Assembly: GCA_900551365.1 (NCBI GenBank)
Contig: URVZ01000002.1
Location: forward strand, 1 to 64,000
Direction of reading: 5' to 3'
Origin: an uncultured Collinsella sp.
GTDB taxonomy: Bacteria > Actinomycetota > Coriobacteriia > Coriobacteriales > Coriobacteriaceae
Length of the DNA: 64,000 bases
Position 1 is the first letter of the stretch. Each line of letters begins with the position of its first letter. Made by a program: the position numbers and the translations under genes. Below, one piece after another: positions 25,976 through 35,498 of this stretch. The notes below the pieces were generated by a model. That model saw only the letters and a list, made by a program, of their open reading frames with translations, was not told where the DNA came from and searched no databases.

Positions 25976-26851
25976 CTACTTCCAAACTGCGAGCGCGGCG
26001 GTGCCCAGTACGATGAGGGCGAGACCGATGACGCTGTGTCGTGAGAGTTTTTCGTTGAATGTCAGGCGCGCAAATAGTACTGATACGACAATCGATAGTT
26101 TGTCGATCTGCACCACGACGCTCACCTGGCCTGTGGCGATGGCGTAGTAATAGAGCAGCCACGATGCTCCGGTCGCGATGCCCGATGTTGCGAGAAATGT
26201 GAGTTCGCGCCGGTCAGCGTGCGCGACCTGATCCAGTTTTCCCTTGGCTGCCACGATCGCCCATGCCATAACCAGTACCACGCAGGTGCGGATTGCCGTG
26301 GCCAGGTTTGACTCGACGCCTTCGATGCCAACCTTGGCAAGGATGGACGTGAGCGCCGCGAACACGGCAGCGCCGAGGGCGTAAGCGAGCCAGGTCCGGT
26401 CTTGCTGCTGCTCGGGTCCGGCAGACTGCTTCTTCTCGATCATTAAAAACGTGCCGAGGGTGATGACAGCGGTTCCCACGAGCTTAACCGCAAGGTTGCT
26501 CGTCTCGCCAAAAAGCACGATGGCGATCAGTGCGGCGAGTACGGTGCTCATCTTGTCGACCGGTACGACCTTATTGACGTCTCCGATGCCCAGCGCCTTA
26601 AAGTAACAGATCCACGAAGCGCCGGTAGCGAGTCCCGAGAGGACGAGAAAGAGCCAAGATCTGGGTTCGATGCTGCCGATGGTTCCAATGGATCCAGAAA
26701 TGCCCGCCATTGCCCAGGCGAAAACGAGCACCACGCAGGTGCGAATGGCCGTCGCGACATCGGAGTCGGTCTGCTTGATGCCGCATTTGGCCAGGACAGA
26801 TGTGACGCCGGCAAAGAAAGCCGACACAAATGCTGCTGCGACCCACGACAC
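25976..26851 (-). CDS. EamA/DMT-family transporter
   Basis: A 291-residue drug/metabolite transporter with ten predicted helices and the internal two-fold repeat of EamA proteins. The pair ATAIRTCVVLVFAWAM and ATAIRTCVVLVMAWAI makes the duplication obvious, as does GLATGASWICYF against GIATGASWLLYY. It probably exports or imports a small metabolite. GTG 26851 has GGAGG about nine bases upstream. It converges with the EFR1-type gene with only 15 bases between stops. A second EamA gene at 33545-34447 is a distant relative, not a recent copy. Confidence 0.88.
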   Translation of the reverse strand: MSWVAAAFVSAFFAGVTSVLAKCGIKQTDSDVATAIRTCVVLVFAWAMAGISGSIGTIGSIEPRSWLFLVLSGLATGASWICYFKALGIGDVNKVVPVDKMSTVLAALIAIVLFGETSNLAVKLVGTAVITLGTFLMIEKKQSAGPEQQQDRTWLAYALGAAVFAALTSILAKVGIEGVESNLATAIRTCVVLVMAWAIVAAKGKLDQVAHADRRELTFLATSGIATGASWLLYYYAIATGQVSVVVQIDKLSIVVSVLFARLTFNEKLSRHSVIGLALIVLGTAALAVWK

Positions 26852-26989
26852 GGGTGAAATGCCTCCCCAAAGAACGACCGCGCCAGATTTACGGCGCTCG
26901 TCCGATGATACCGCCCCGCCATGAAGCTTTGGTATCGCTGTGGTGAGACAGGGGCCATAGTTCGAGAGGGCATTTGGTTAAGGCTCGAA

Positions 26990-27173
26990 TCGAAGGTGAA
27001 TGGTTTTCCGCGAAGTGAACGAGTAAATCTGGACCCCTGGAACATACACACTTTTTACGAACAAAACTGCAGGATTCTTAGACAAAAACCGCAGGAATTG
27101 AGTCCTTAAAAATGTCGATGCTACAGGGTACTGTTTTTACTCGTTCACTTCTCGGAAAAGTATTCACCTTCGA
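26990..27173. repeat. Inverted-repeat element with arms of about 40 bases (MITE-like)
   Basis: The 5' arm begins TCGAAGGTGAAT at 26990 and continues TTTTCCG, GAAGTGAACGAGTAAA to about 27028. The reverse complement of 27133-27173 gives the same string with a few substitutions. A 100-base AT-rich centre holds two similar units, AAAACTGCAGGA (27064-27075) and AAAACCGCAGGA (27086-27097). Read toward the centre's outside, both arms can encode FTRSL-GK-FTFD. No gene or target-site duplication is evident. The gap 26852-27301 contains nothing else I can identify. Confidence 0.6.
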
Positions 27174-27301
27174 TATGCTGACGGTGTCTTTTTGGTTGCC
27201 AAGAACTAGACGGCCTGCTGTGAAGGGCGGTGGTGACGCTATGCCGCCTCGTTACATTGAAAAAATAAGCGGGGTACCACCTAAGCTTTTTTAGCCGTCG
27301 A

Positions 27302-28000
27302 TTACAGATCGCGTGCTCGATAAACCTTGGTGCTGACAGCGCAGCTGATTACACATAGTGCGAGCGCCAGTACGGCAATTCCTGCACACAGACAGCCAAG
27401 GACGGCAGGATCGGGATTCGCCCCGGCAATCGACATAAGCCAGTTGCTGATGGGGTTGGAGGAGCTCAGCGCTGCCATGGTAAGGCATCCGAGTAGGGCA
27501 AACAGGCCAACGGATAGGCGCAGTGCCTCCATGTGTCCAAATCGGAAGAACAGCGGCTGTGCCAAGAACACCATCATGAGGGAGATGAGCATCGATGCTG
27601 CCGAGGCAATTGCGATCTCAAAGATGGTTTGTCCTGTCGAGGCCACGCCCGCGCTGTTGAAGAACGGAAGGGCGATGATGTTCAAAAGCACGGCGGCGCA
27701 GGCCATGATGGCCGAGAAGACAACGATGCACAGGTAGCGTGCGCAAATAATGTCTTTGCGCGTGAGAGGCAGCGTTGCCCGATAGCGCTCCCATCCGTTT
27801 TGATTGTCGAAGCCGGCCAGCGAGCTCATGACCATGATGGGCGACATGGCGCTGACCGCGCAGGCGCCGGCGCTCATGCCGGAATCGCCATCCGACGCGT
27901 TGGCAAGGGTTAGCACGACGAAGATGAACAGGCCGACGCCCGCGATGCTCGGGGTGAGCGTGCGAACGATGGCGAGCTCGGACATAGAGGCGCGTTTCAT
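27302..28000 (-). CDS. ABC-2 type transporter permease subunit
   Basis: A 232-residue membrane protein with about six hydrophobic segments and the layout of ABC-2 permeases: a first helix near 15-33, the cytoplasmic loop ERYRATLPLTRKDIICARYL (typical coupling region of this permease type), then helices to the C-terminus. Its start overlaps the stop of the ATPase gene by four bases, so both are translated as a unit. With the GntR-type regulator upstream it forms a YtrA-like export operon, possibly for antimicrobial peptides or cell-wall stress. Confidence 0.85.
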   Translation of the reverse strand: MKRASMSELAIVRTLTPSIAGVGLFIFVVLTLANASDGDSGMSAGACAVSAMSPIMVMSSLAGFDNQNGWERYRATLPLTRKDIICARYLCIVVFSAIMACAAVLLNIIALPFFNSAGVASTGQTIFEIAIASAASMLISLMMVFLAQPLFFRFGHMEALRLSVGLFALLGCLTMAALSSSNPISNWLMSIAGANPDPAVLGCLCAGIAVLALALCVISCAVSTKVYRARDL

Positions 28001-28878
28001 TTCGAAGCCCCTTTCAGCATGAGGCGCAGATAGTCATCAATGGTTGCCCGATCGCAGGGAATCTCGGGAAAGGCTTCGAGCGTTTCGCGACGGTTGGGCA
28101 CGAGCACGTCCACGCTATAGGCGTGGTGGACGGCACGGGCGCCTTCGACGCAAGCCATAAGCTCGGCGGCCTGTGCTTGGGTACAGTGGGCGATGCCGGC
28201 GCGGTCAGTAATGTCCTCGCGCGGCAGGTCAAAAATAATCGAGCCGTTATCGATGCAGATGACGCGGTCGGCGGCGCGATCGAGGTCGGACGTAATATGG
28301 CTCGAGAGCAGCACGCTGTGCAGGCCGTCGGAAACAAAGGCGAGCAGCTCATCGAGCAGCTCCTCGCGTGCCATGGGATCGAGGCCCGCGGTGGCTTCGT
28401 CCAAAACGAGCAGCTTGGCCTGGTGGCTGAGCGCGCAGGCAAGCTGCAGCTTCATGCCCATGCCGCGGGAGAGGTCCTTGACCTTTGCCTTGGGATCCAA
28501 GCCAAATCGGTCGATGAGGCTGGCGAAGGTGTCGTGGCTCCAGGTGGGGTACGCCGGGCCTACGAGTGCCTCGATCTGGCCCGCCTTGAGCGTTGAAGGG
28601 AAGGGGCATGTGTCCAGGACGAGACCGACGCGGGAGCGCAGGCAGCGCTGCGTCTCATCGGGCGCGTCGGCGCCACAGCGCTGCCCAAACAGGTGCACCT
28701 CGCCGGCATCGAGCTTGATAAGCCCGAGCGCGGCGCGAATCGTCGTTGTTTTGCCGGCACCATTGGCACCAACAAAGCCGACGATCTGGCCGGGCTCCAC
28801 GGCAAGCGTGACGTCGCGCAGCGAAAAGCGGTCGCTTACAGTGCGTGAGATGCCTTTGAGTTCTAGCAAGTTTTGCAT
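27997..28878 (-). CDS. ABC transporter ATP-binding protein
   Basis: A 293-residue ABC ATPase with Walker A GANGAGKTT (about 37-45) and a signature loop KDLSRGMGMKLQLACAL, in which LSRGM takes the place of LSGGQ. The Walker B region reads LLVLDEATAGLDPMAREEL, followed by the switch histidine in LSSHI. LSRGM-type signatures are typical of ATPases paired with ABC-2 permeases. It lies between the GntR gene (23 bases upstream) and the permease (four-base overlap), forming a three-gene export operon. Confidence 0.92.
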   Translation of the reverse strand: MQNLLELKGISRTVSDRFSLRDVTLAVEPGQIVGFVGANGAGKTTTIRAALGLIKLDAGEVHLFGQRCGADAPDETQRCLRSRVGLVLDTCPFPSTLKAGQIEALVGPAYPTWSHDTFASLIDRFGLDPKAKVKDLSRGMGMKLQLACALSHQAKLLVLDEATAGLDPMAREELLDELLAFVSDGLHSVLLSSHITSDLDRAADRVICIDNGSIIFDLPREDITDRAGIAHCTQAQAAELMACVEGARAVHHAYSVDVLVPNRRETLEAFPEIPCDRATIDDYLRLMLKGASK

Positions 28879-28901
28879 GGTATAGCCTTTCTTGCAGATG
28901 G

Positions 28902-29282
28902 CTACTGCATGGTTTCGGGGGCCACCAGGTCGAGCATCTCGTGCAGTTTGTCGCGCGTGACGCCCAGGGTTTCGGCTTGGCTCGCCGCTTTCGCAAGTAG
29001 CTCTTCGATATGGCAGAGCTGGTTTTCGCGCAAAAGCTCCTGGTTGCCCTCGGCGACAAAACAGCCCTTGCCCTGCACGGTGCAGATAAACCCGAGCTGC
29101 TCCAGGTCGGCGTAGGCGCGCTTGGTGGTGATGACGCTCACGCCAAGATCGCTCGCGAGTGCACGGATGCTGGGGAGTTTGGCGCCCGCAGCGAGCGTGC
29201 CCGATAAAATCTGAGCTTTGACCTGCGAGGTTATCTGCTCGTAGATGGGCTTATCGCTCGAATTGGATAGGATGATGTCCAC
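28902..29282 (-). CDS. GntR-family regulator, YtrA subtype
   Basis: A 126-residue regulator. Residues 10-75 form a GntR winged helix: PIYEQITSQVKAQILSGTLAAGAKLPSIRALASDLGVSVITTKRAYADLEQLGFI. A short helical C-terminal tail of about 45 residues takes the place of an effector domain, as in the YtrA subfamily. That subfamily usually represses its own ABC transporter operon. GTG 29282 starts MDIILSNSSDKPIYEQI, the common YtrA opening. An AT-rich palindrome just upstream is the likely operator. Confidence 0.9.
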   Translation of the reverse strand: MDIILSNSSDKPIYEQITSQVKAQILSGTLAAGAKLPSIRALASDLGVSVITTKRAYADLEQLGFICTVQGKGCFVAEGNQELLRENQLCHIEELLAKAASQAETLGVTRDKLHEMLDLVAPETMQ

Positions 29283-29309
29283 AGCGGCTCCTTAGCTGAT
29301 GGGCTACAC

Positions 29310-29343
29310 GTGTATATAACCGGTAAGCACAGTATATATACAC
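29310..29343. promoter_or_regulatory. Probable operator of the GntR-ABC operon
   Basis: GTGTATATA (29310-29318) and TATATACAC (29335-29343) form an inverted repeat about 28 bases upstream of the GntR start, within an AT-rich segment that also offers a -10-like TATACT on the minus strand. The spacing and position fit autorepression by the YtrA-type regulator. Confidence 0.5.
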
Positions 29344-29497
29344 TATGCACAGTTATGCAAGAGGCAAATGCTGATTGGGCCGGCTACCCAGGCCCCAACT
29401 GATGAATTTGTCCTGATAGGCGCTCTAGAGCGAGGTTTCGCGGCTACAATAATGCGGTTACAACGACGTAATGCACTCAATGCAAGAAAGGATCCGC

Positions 29498-31111
<1,614 letters not shown>

Positions 31112-31153
31112 CGCATCGGCGCGGTGGCCCTGCGGGGCTGCCGCGCCGTTTGC

Positions 31154-31182
31154 TTGCCTTATGCCGTGTGAGCGGCTATTAT
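31154..31182 (+). promoter_or_regulatory. Sigma-70-type promoter for the VUT-family gene
   Basis: TTGCCT (31154-31159), a 17-base spacer and TATTAT (31177-31182) give near-consensus -35 and -10 boxes. The predicted start, about 31190, would make a leader of about 80 bases carrying the candidate preQ1 aptamer. Confidence 0.55.
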
Positions 31183-31211
31183 ACCCACCGTCGTCTCAAG
31201 ACCGGGGCGTC

Positions 31212-31254
31212 CGAGCAGTTCGGGTCCGATATCCTGCTCGTTAAACCTAAAACC
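31212..31254 (+). promoter_or_regulatory. Candidate preQ1 class I riboswitch
   Basis: CGAGCAG (31212-31218) pairs with CTGCTCG (31234-31240). The loop starts TTC as in class I preQ1 aptamers and continues GGGT then C. The A-rich tail TTAAACCTAAAACC (31241-31254) can pair its ACC with GGT in the loop, giving an H-type pseudoknot right before the Shine-Dalgarno AAAGGAG (31255-31261). The gene behind it belongs to the YhhQ/VUT family of queuosine-precursor transporters, a known preQ1 target. Ligand binding would hide the ribosome site. Seen by eye only. Confidence 0.5.
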
Positions 31255-31267
31255 AAAGGAGTACATA

Positions 31268-31990
31268 ATGATCAAGAAGGTCATGGAGGACTACAAGGTC
31301 CTGTTGCGGAGCATTCCCGCGGCAACGGTTTCGCTGTTTTTCGTGAGCGTCATCATGATGAACCTGCTGGCCAACAAAGAGCTCATCAGCCTGCCGTATC
31401 TGGCGCTCGACTGTGGCTTTGTGGTGAGCTGGGTTTCGTTTTTGTGCCAGGACATGATCTGCAAGCGCTTTGGCGCCAAGGCATCCATCAAAATCTCTAT
31501 CCTCGCGCTGCTGGTCAACCTGGCCGTGAGTCTGTGCTTTTGGGCATGCTCGCTCACGCCCGGCATGTGGGGCGCCTACTACGACACGGGCATGATCGAG
31601 GTCAACACTGCCCTTAACGCCACCATCGGCGGCACCTGGTACGTGGTGCTGGGCTCTTCGCTGGCAATGCTCGTTTCTGCCGTGGTTAACTCCACGCTCA
31701 ACCAGTCGCTCGGCCGCATGCTCAAAAAGAATAATTTTGCGAGCTTTGCCTTTCGCTCCTATGTGTCCACGGGCATTGGCCAGTTTATCGACAACTTGGT
31801 CTTTGCCATTGTGGTGAGCCACACGTTCTTTGGTTGGACCTGGGTGCAGGTCCTTATGTGCTCGCTGACCGGTGCTGTTGCCGAGCTGCTGTGCGAGGTC
31901 TTCTTGAGCCCCGTGGGCTACAAGGTCGTGCGCGGCTGGGAGCGCGAGAATGTGGGCTCCGAGTACCTCGAGCGTCACGCAACCGCCTAA
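31268..31990 (+). CDS. VUT/YhhQ-family transporter, probable queuosine precursor uptake
   Basis: A 240-residue membrane protein with about six helices, recognisable as the vitamin-uptake-like VUT (YhhQ/DUF165) family: VSVIMMNLLANKELISLPYLALDCGF and SFLCQDMICKRFGAKASIKISILALLVN are typical. Members import queuosine precursors such as preQ0 or preQ1. ATG 31268 follows AAAGGAG. The leader carries a candidate preQ1 riboswitch, consistent with this function. The SDR gene follows after nine bases, so the two share a transcript. Confidence 0.85.
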   Translation: MIKKVMEDYKVLLRSIPAATVSLFFVSVIMMNLLANKELISLPYLALDCGFVVSWVSFLCQDMICKRFGAKASIKISILALLVNLAVSLCFWACSLTPGMWGAYYDTGMIEVNTALNATIGGTWYVVLGSSLAMLVSAVVNSTLNQSLGRMLKKNNFASFAFRSYVSTGIGQFIDNLVFAIVVSHTFFGWTWVQVLMCSLTGAVAELLCEVFLSPVGYKVVRGWERENVGSEYLERHATA

Positions 31991-31999
31991 GGAGCAAGT

Positions 32000-32680
32000 A
32001 TGCGGGTTTTGATCACGGGCGCTTCGGGCGGTATCGGAGCCGCGTGCGTGCAGCGCTTTTTGGATGAGGGCCACGAGGTCGTGGGCTTTGATCTGCTGTC
32101 GCCGGCGATCGAACACGAGCGCTACCGCCATCTGATCGTTGATGTCCGCGAGCCGGACTCGTTTCCAAGCGACCTTGAGCCCCAGGTGATCGTGAACGTT
32201 GCCGGTACGCAGGATTCGGCCGACGACATCGCCGCCAACCTGTATGGCACCATCAACGTGACCGAGCGCTACGCCTTTGCGGGGGAGGGGCTTGCTGCCA
32301 AGCCGGCATCGGCTATCAAATCCGTGGTCAATGTGGGGTCGGCGAGCGGGCATACGGGATCGGAGTTTCCCGACTATGCCGCCAGCAAGGGCGGCGTTAT
32401 CGCCTACACCAAGAACCTTGCAAACCGTCTGGCGCCGCAGGCTATCGCCAACAGTGTGGACCCGGGTGGCGTTATCACGCCGCTCAACCGTTGCGTGATG
32501 GAAGACGAACACCTGTGGAACCAGATTATGGAGCTCACGCCGCTTAAACGCTGGGCTACCGCCCAAGAGATCGCCGAGTGGATCTACTTTGTGGGCGTGA
32601 CCAACCGGTTTATGACCGGACAGAGTCTGTTGATCGATGGCGGCGAGGCCGGCCGCACACAATTTATTTGGCCCGAATAG
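32000..32680 (+). CDS. Short-chain dehydrogenase/reductase
   Basis: A 226-residue classical SDR. The NAD(P)-binding motif TGASGGIG lies at residues 6-13, VNVAGTQ replaces the usual NNAG strand, the catalytic serine is in VVNVGSASG, and YAASKGG holds the YxxxK pair. The C-terminal part SVDPGGVITPLN and MTGQSLLIDGGEAG completes the fold. The short length and VNVAGTQ resemble the 3-alpha-hydroxysteroid dehydrogenase/carbonyl reductase subgroup, so a steroid or bile-acid substrate is possible in a gut organism, but this is inference. ATG 32000 follows AAGGAG and is nine bases from the VUT stop. Confidence 0.88.
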   Translation: MRVLITGASGGIGAACVQRFLDEGHEVVGFDLLSPAIEHERYRHLIVDVREPDSFPSDLEPQVIVNVAGTQDSADDIAANLYGTINVTERYAFAGEGLAAKPASAIKSVVNVGSASGHTGSEFPDYAASKGGVIAYTKNLANRLAPQAIANSVDPGGVITPLNRCVMEDEHLWNQIMELTPLKRWATAQEIAEWIYFVGVTNRFMTGQSLLIDGGEAGRTQFIWPE

Positions 32681-32681
32681 G

Positions 32682-32717
32682 AAACGCGCCCGATGGAAAG
32701 CCGTCGGGCGCGTTTTT
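32682..32717. terminator. Terminator between the SDR and ung genes
   Basis: AAACGCGCCCGA (32682-32693) pairs with TCGGGCGCGTTT (32704-32715), followed by TT on the plus strand. It serves the SDR unit and, since the flanking genes converge, possibly ung as well. Confidence 0.8.
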
Positions 32718-32730
32718 GATGTATCGATTT

Positions 32731-33456
32731 TTAGCCGAGGCAAGTCCAGTCGACGGGGGTCGAGCCGTGCTGTTCGAGTAGCCGATTGGCAGCGGAGAAG
32801 GGGCGCGACCCCATAAAAGCGGGGAGTTCTGCTGTGGCACGGTTGGCCGAAAGCGGCGAGGGGTGCGTGGAGGCCAGGCAGAACTTGTCGGTTGCCTTGC
32901 CTGCACCAGTTGCGTCGAGCTTACCTTCGACCATCTGCTGGGCAAAGCGGCCCCATGCCAAAAAGACTACCGGCTGGGGCAGCTGGCAGCAGCGTTCGAT
33001 AACGTAGTCGGTGAGCGTGCTCCAGCCCAGTTTGGCGTGCGAGTTGGCGGCATGCTCGCGCACGGTGAGCGTAGTGTTAAGGAGTAGGACGCCCCGTTGT
33101 GCCCATGGGGTTAGGTCTCCCGTGGCGGGAATGGGACAACCCAGATCGGCTTTGAGTTCCTTGTAAATGTTGCGCAGGCTCGGCGGCAACTTGGTTTGCG
33201 TCGCGGGGACCGAGAACGACAGCCCCATTGCCTGGTTGGGTCCGTGATAGGGGTCTTGACCCAAGATGACAACCTTGACCTGGTCGGCCGGCGTGTAGGC
33301 GAGGGCATTGAGGATGTCGTCTTGTGCCGGGTAGATAGTCTGCTCGGCACGCAAAAGGGCGATGCGCTCGAGCAGCTGGTTCGTAGTGTCACGTACCGGC
33401 TGCGGTGCATCGCCCAACCAAGTTGCTATGTTGCGGTCGCGGGTCGCGGCGTCCAT
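32731..33456 (-). CDS. ung: Uracil-DNA glycosylase, family 1
   Basis: A 241-residue family 1 UDG that excises uracil from DNA in base excision repair. It contains the water-activating loop GQDPYHG near 66-72, the uracil-binding GLSFSVP, LLNTTLTVREHAANSH and the minor-groove intercalation loop HPSPLS near 195. ATG 33456 follows AAAGGAG. Length is close to the usual 220-230, with a slightly extended N-terminus. Confidence 0.95.
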   Translation of the reverse strand: MDAATRDRNIATWLGDAPQPVRDTTNQLLERIALLRAEQTIYPAQDDILNALAYTPADQVKVVILGQDPYHGPNQAMGLSFSVPATQTKLPPSLRNIYKELKADLGCPIPATGDLTPWAQRGVLLLNTTLTVREHAANSHAKLGWSTLTDYVIERCCQLPQPVVFLAWGRFAQQMVEGKLDATGAGKATDKFCLASTHPSPLSANRATAELPAFMGSRPFSAANRLLEQHGSTPVDWTCLG

Positions 33457-33544
33457 GGGGCTCCTTTACGTCAGATGCTCTGTTTGCATCTATTGTAAAG
33501 GCGCACCGGTTGCCTTTATGCCACGGCTGTATGAAGAGCGGGGT

Positions 33545-34447
33545 CTACGAGACGTGCTCGGGCGCTCCTGCCATGCGAGCCTGTCCATGTGCGCGGAGGC
33601 GCGGAAGCTCGACGGTTGCCACCATGACGCCGCTGAGGATGAGTGCGGCGCCAAAGAAGGCGATGGGGCTCAGAACCTCGCCGACCAGGAAGAACGAGAA
33701 GACGGCGGAGCAGACCGGCTCGAGCGAGAAGGCGAAGCCGGTGGTCTCGGCGGGCACGTGGGGCTGCACGAGCGTTTGGGTGATAAAGCCATAAGCAGAG
33801 CAGATGAGTGCGAGTGCGACGACGACCACGACCTCGCTGGGCGTGCTGGGAAGTGTGAAACCGCCAAAGACGCATGCGGCAATGCCCGAGAACAGGCCGC
33901 CAAAGCCCAGCTGCCAAACGCCCAGGGACAGCGGATCGACTTCTTCGACAAACCGCTTGGCGACAATGATGTGGCCGGCGTAGACAAAGGCGGAGAGCAG
34001 CATGATGAGCGCGCCCGGGTTCAGGCTGGTGAAGTCGGCGCCCGAGAGCAGCAACATACCGCAGGTGACGATGGCGGTGCCGACGAGCACTTTGCGCTCG
34101 GGGGCGCGGCGCAGCAGGGCGGCGTTGGCAAACGGCACGATCACGACCGTCAGGCTCTGCAAAAAGCCGGCAGTGGAGGCGGAGGTGAGGCTGGAGCCCA
34201 GGCACATGCAGGTGAGCTCGGTTGCCATGATGGCACCGATGATGGCGGCACGGACCATAAGGTCGCGGTTGATGCGAAACGCGTGCTTGTGGAAGAGCAA
34301 AAGGCAGGCTACAAAGGCGATGATGCAGCGTAGCGCGACGATGCTCGTGGCGTTCATGCTGTCCATGCCGATCTTCATGAGGGGATACGAAAAGCCCCAT
34401 GCGACGGGAACGGAAAATGAGAGCGCGATTGCTTTTTTGCGATCCAT
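33545..34447 (-). CDS. EamA/DMT-family transporter
   Basis: A 300-residue ten-helix exporter of the EamA type: VPVAWGFSYPLMKIGMDSMNA at the start, the internal repeat with FVYAGHIIVAKRFVEE, and LEPVCSAVFSFFLVGEVLSPIAFFGAALILSGVM near the end. The family exports amino acids, nucleosides or drugs; the substrate is unknown. ATG 34447 follows AAAAGGAG. It is divergent from a LysR regulator with 157 bases between starts, an arrangement in which the regulator often controls the exporter. Confidence 0.88.
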   Translation of the reverse strand: MDRKKAIALSFSVPVAWGFSYPLMKIGMDSMNATSIVALRCIIAFVACLLLFHKHAFRINRDLMVRAAIIGAIMATELTCMCLGSSLTSASTAGFLQSLTVVIVPFANAALLRRAPERKVLVGTAIVTCGMLLLSGADFTSLNPGALIMLLSAFVYAGHIIVAKRFVEEVDPLSLGVWQLGFGGLFSGIAACVFGGFTLPSTPSEVVVVVALALICSAYGFITQTLVQPHVPAETTGFAFSLEPVCSAVFSFFLVGEVLSPIAFFGAALILSGVMVATVELPRLRAHGQARMAGAPEHVS

Positions 34448-34604
34448 GGGACTCCTTTTGTTACAGAACGGTTTCGTAAAAAGGATTCTGCTCCCAGATG
34501 TGGATGTAGTAAAGCGAATGTATCTTCAGTATGATTAAGAAATACTAATGTAGGCAGAAAAAGCCCTGGCAAACGTTTTACGGCTGCATTGATGTGGAGG
34601 CACG

Positions 34605-35471
34605 ATGGCATCGCGGTATCAGATTGTTTGTATGGTGGTCGACTGCGGCAGCCTTAAAGGCGCGGCGGACGAGCTGGGCTATACGCAAAGTGCGGTGAGC
34701 CAGGCCGTCAAGGCGCTCGAGCGCGAGCTGGGTACCACGCTTATCGAGCGCGGAAAGCAGGGCGTTTCGCTTACGCGCGACGGTAAACAATATCTGCCGT
34801 ACCTGCGCCAGATCGTGACTGCCGAGGCCGAGCTCGAGGGCAAGCGCCAGGAGCTGCTGGGGCTTTCGTCGACCGATATTCGCATTGCGACGTTTACCAA
34901 CGTGAGTCGTACCGTGTTGCCACGCGTGATCCGCGACTTTGGTGCGCTGCACCCGGGCGTACGCTTTACCCTCAAGCAGGGCGATTACACGCGCAACGCC
35001 CAATGGGTGCACGATGGCGTGGTTGATTTTTGTTTTACGGCACGTGGGTTTACCGCGGGGCTCGAGAAGCGCGTGGTCTATCATGACGAGTTGGTGGCGC
35101 TGTTGCCTGTCGCGCATCCGCTGGCGGCAAAGGAAAAGGTGACGCTCGCCGACCTGGCGTCCGAGCCGTTTGTGTTGCTGGATGAGGGCGAACAGAGCCT
35201 GGTGCTCGATGCATTCGCGGCGCATGGCCTGTCGCCGCACGTGACGAGCGAGGTCACCGACGACTACACCATCATGGCGATGGTGGAGGAGGGCCTAGGC
35301 GTGAGTATGCTCTACCGTCGTACTGTGGAGGGCATGCGTGCCGATATTCGCGTACGTCCCATCGTGCACGCCCCCTCGCGCGACGTAGTGGCGGCCTGGC
35401 GCAGCTGGGACACCATGCCCATCGCCACGAGGCGCTTTATCGACTATATGAGCTCGCATATTGTCAATTAA
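34605..35471 (+). CDS. LysR-family transcriptional regulator
   Basis: A 288-residue LysR regulator. The helix-turn-helix is RYQIVCMVVDCGSLKGAADELGYTQSAVSQAVKALERELGTTLIERGKQGVSLTRDGKQY (residues 3-62). The C-terminal part is a periplasmic-binding-like effector domain (IRIATFTNVSRTVLPRVIRDF, DELVALLPVAHPLA, MVEEGLGVSML). ATG 34605 follows GGAGG. It is divergently placed from the EamA transporter and probably regulates it and itself. Confidence 0.92.
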   Translation: MASRYQIVCMVVDCGSLKGAADELGYTQSAVSQAVKALERELGTTLIERGKQGVSLTRDGKQYLPYLRQIVTAEAELEGKRQELLGLSSTDIRIATFTNVSRTVLPRVIRDFGALHPGVRFTLKQGDYTRNAQWVHDGVVDFCFTARGFTAGLEKRVVYHDELVALLPVAHPLAAKEKVTLADLASEPFVLLDEGEQSLVLDAFAAHGLSPHVTSEVTDDYTIMAMVEEGLGVSMLYRRTVEGMRADIRVRPIVHAPSRDVVAAWRSWDTMPIATRRFIDYMSSHIVN

Positions 35472-35498
35472 TGACTGGCGCGGCGTTGAGTGCGGTGT

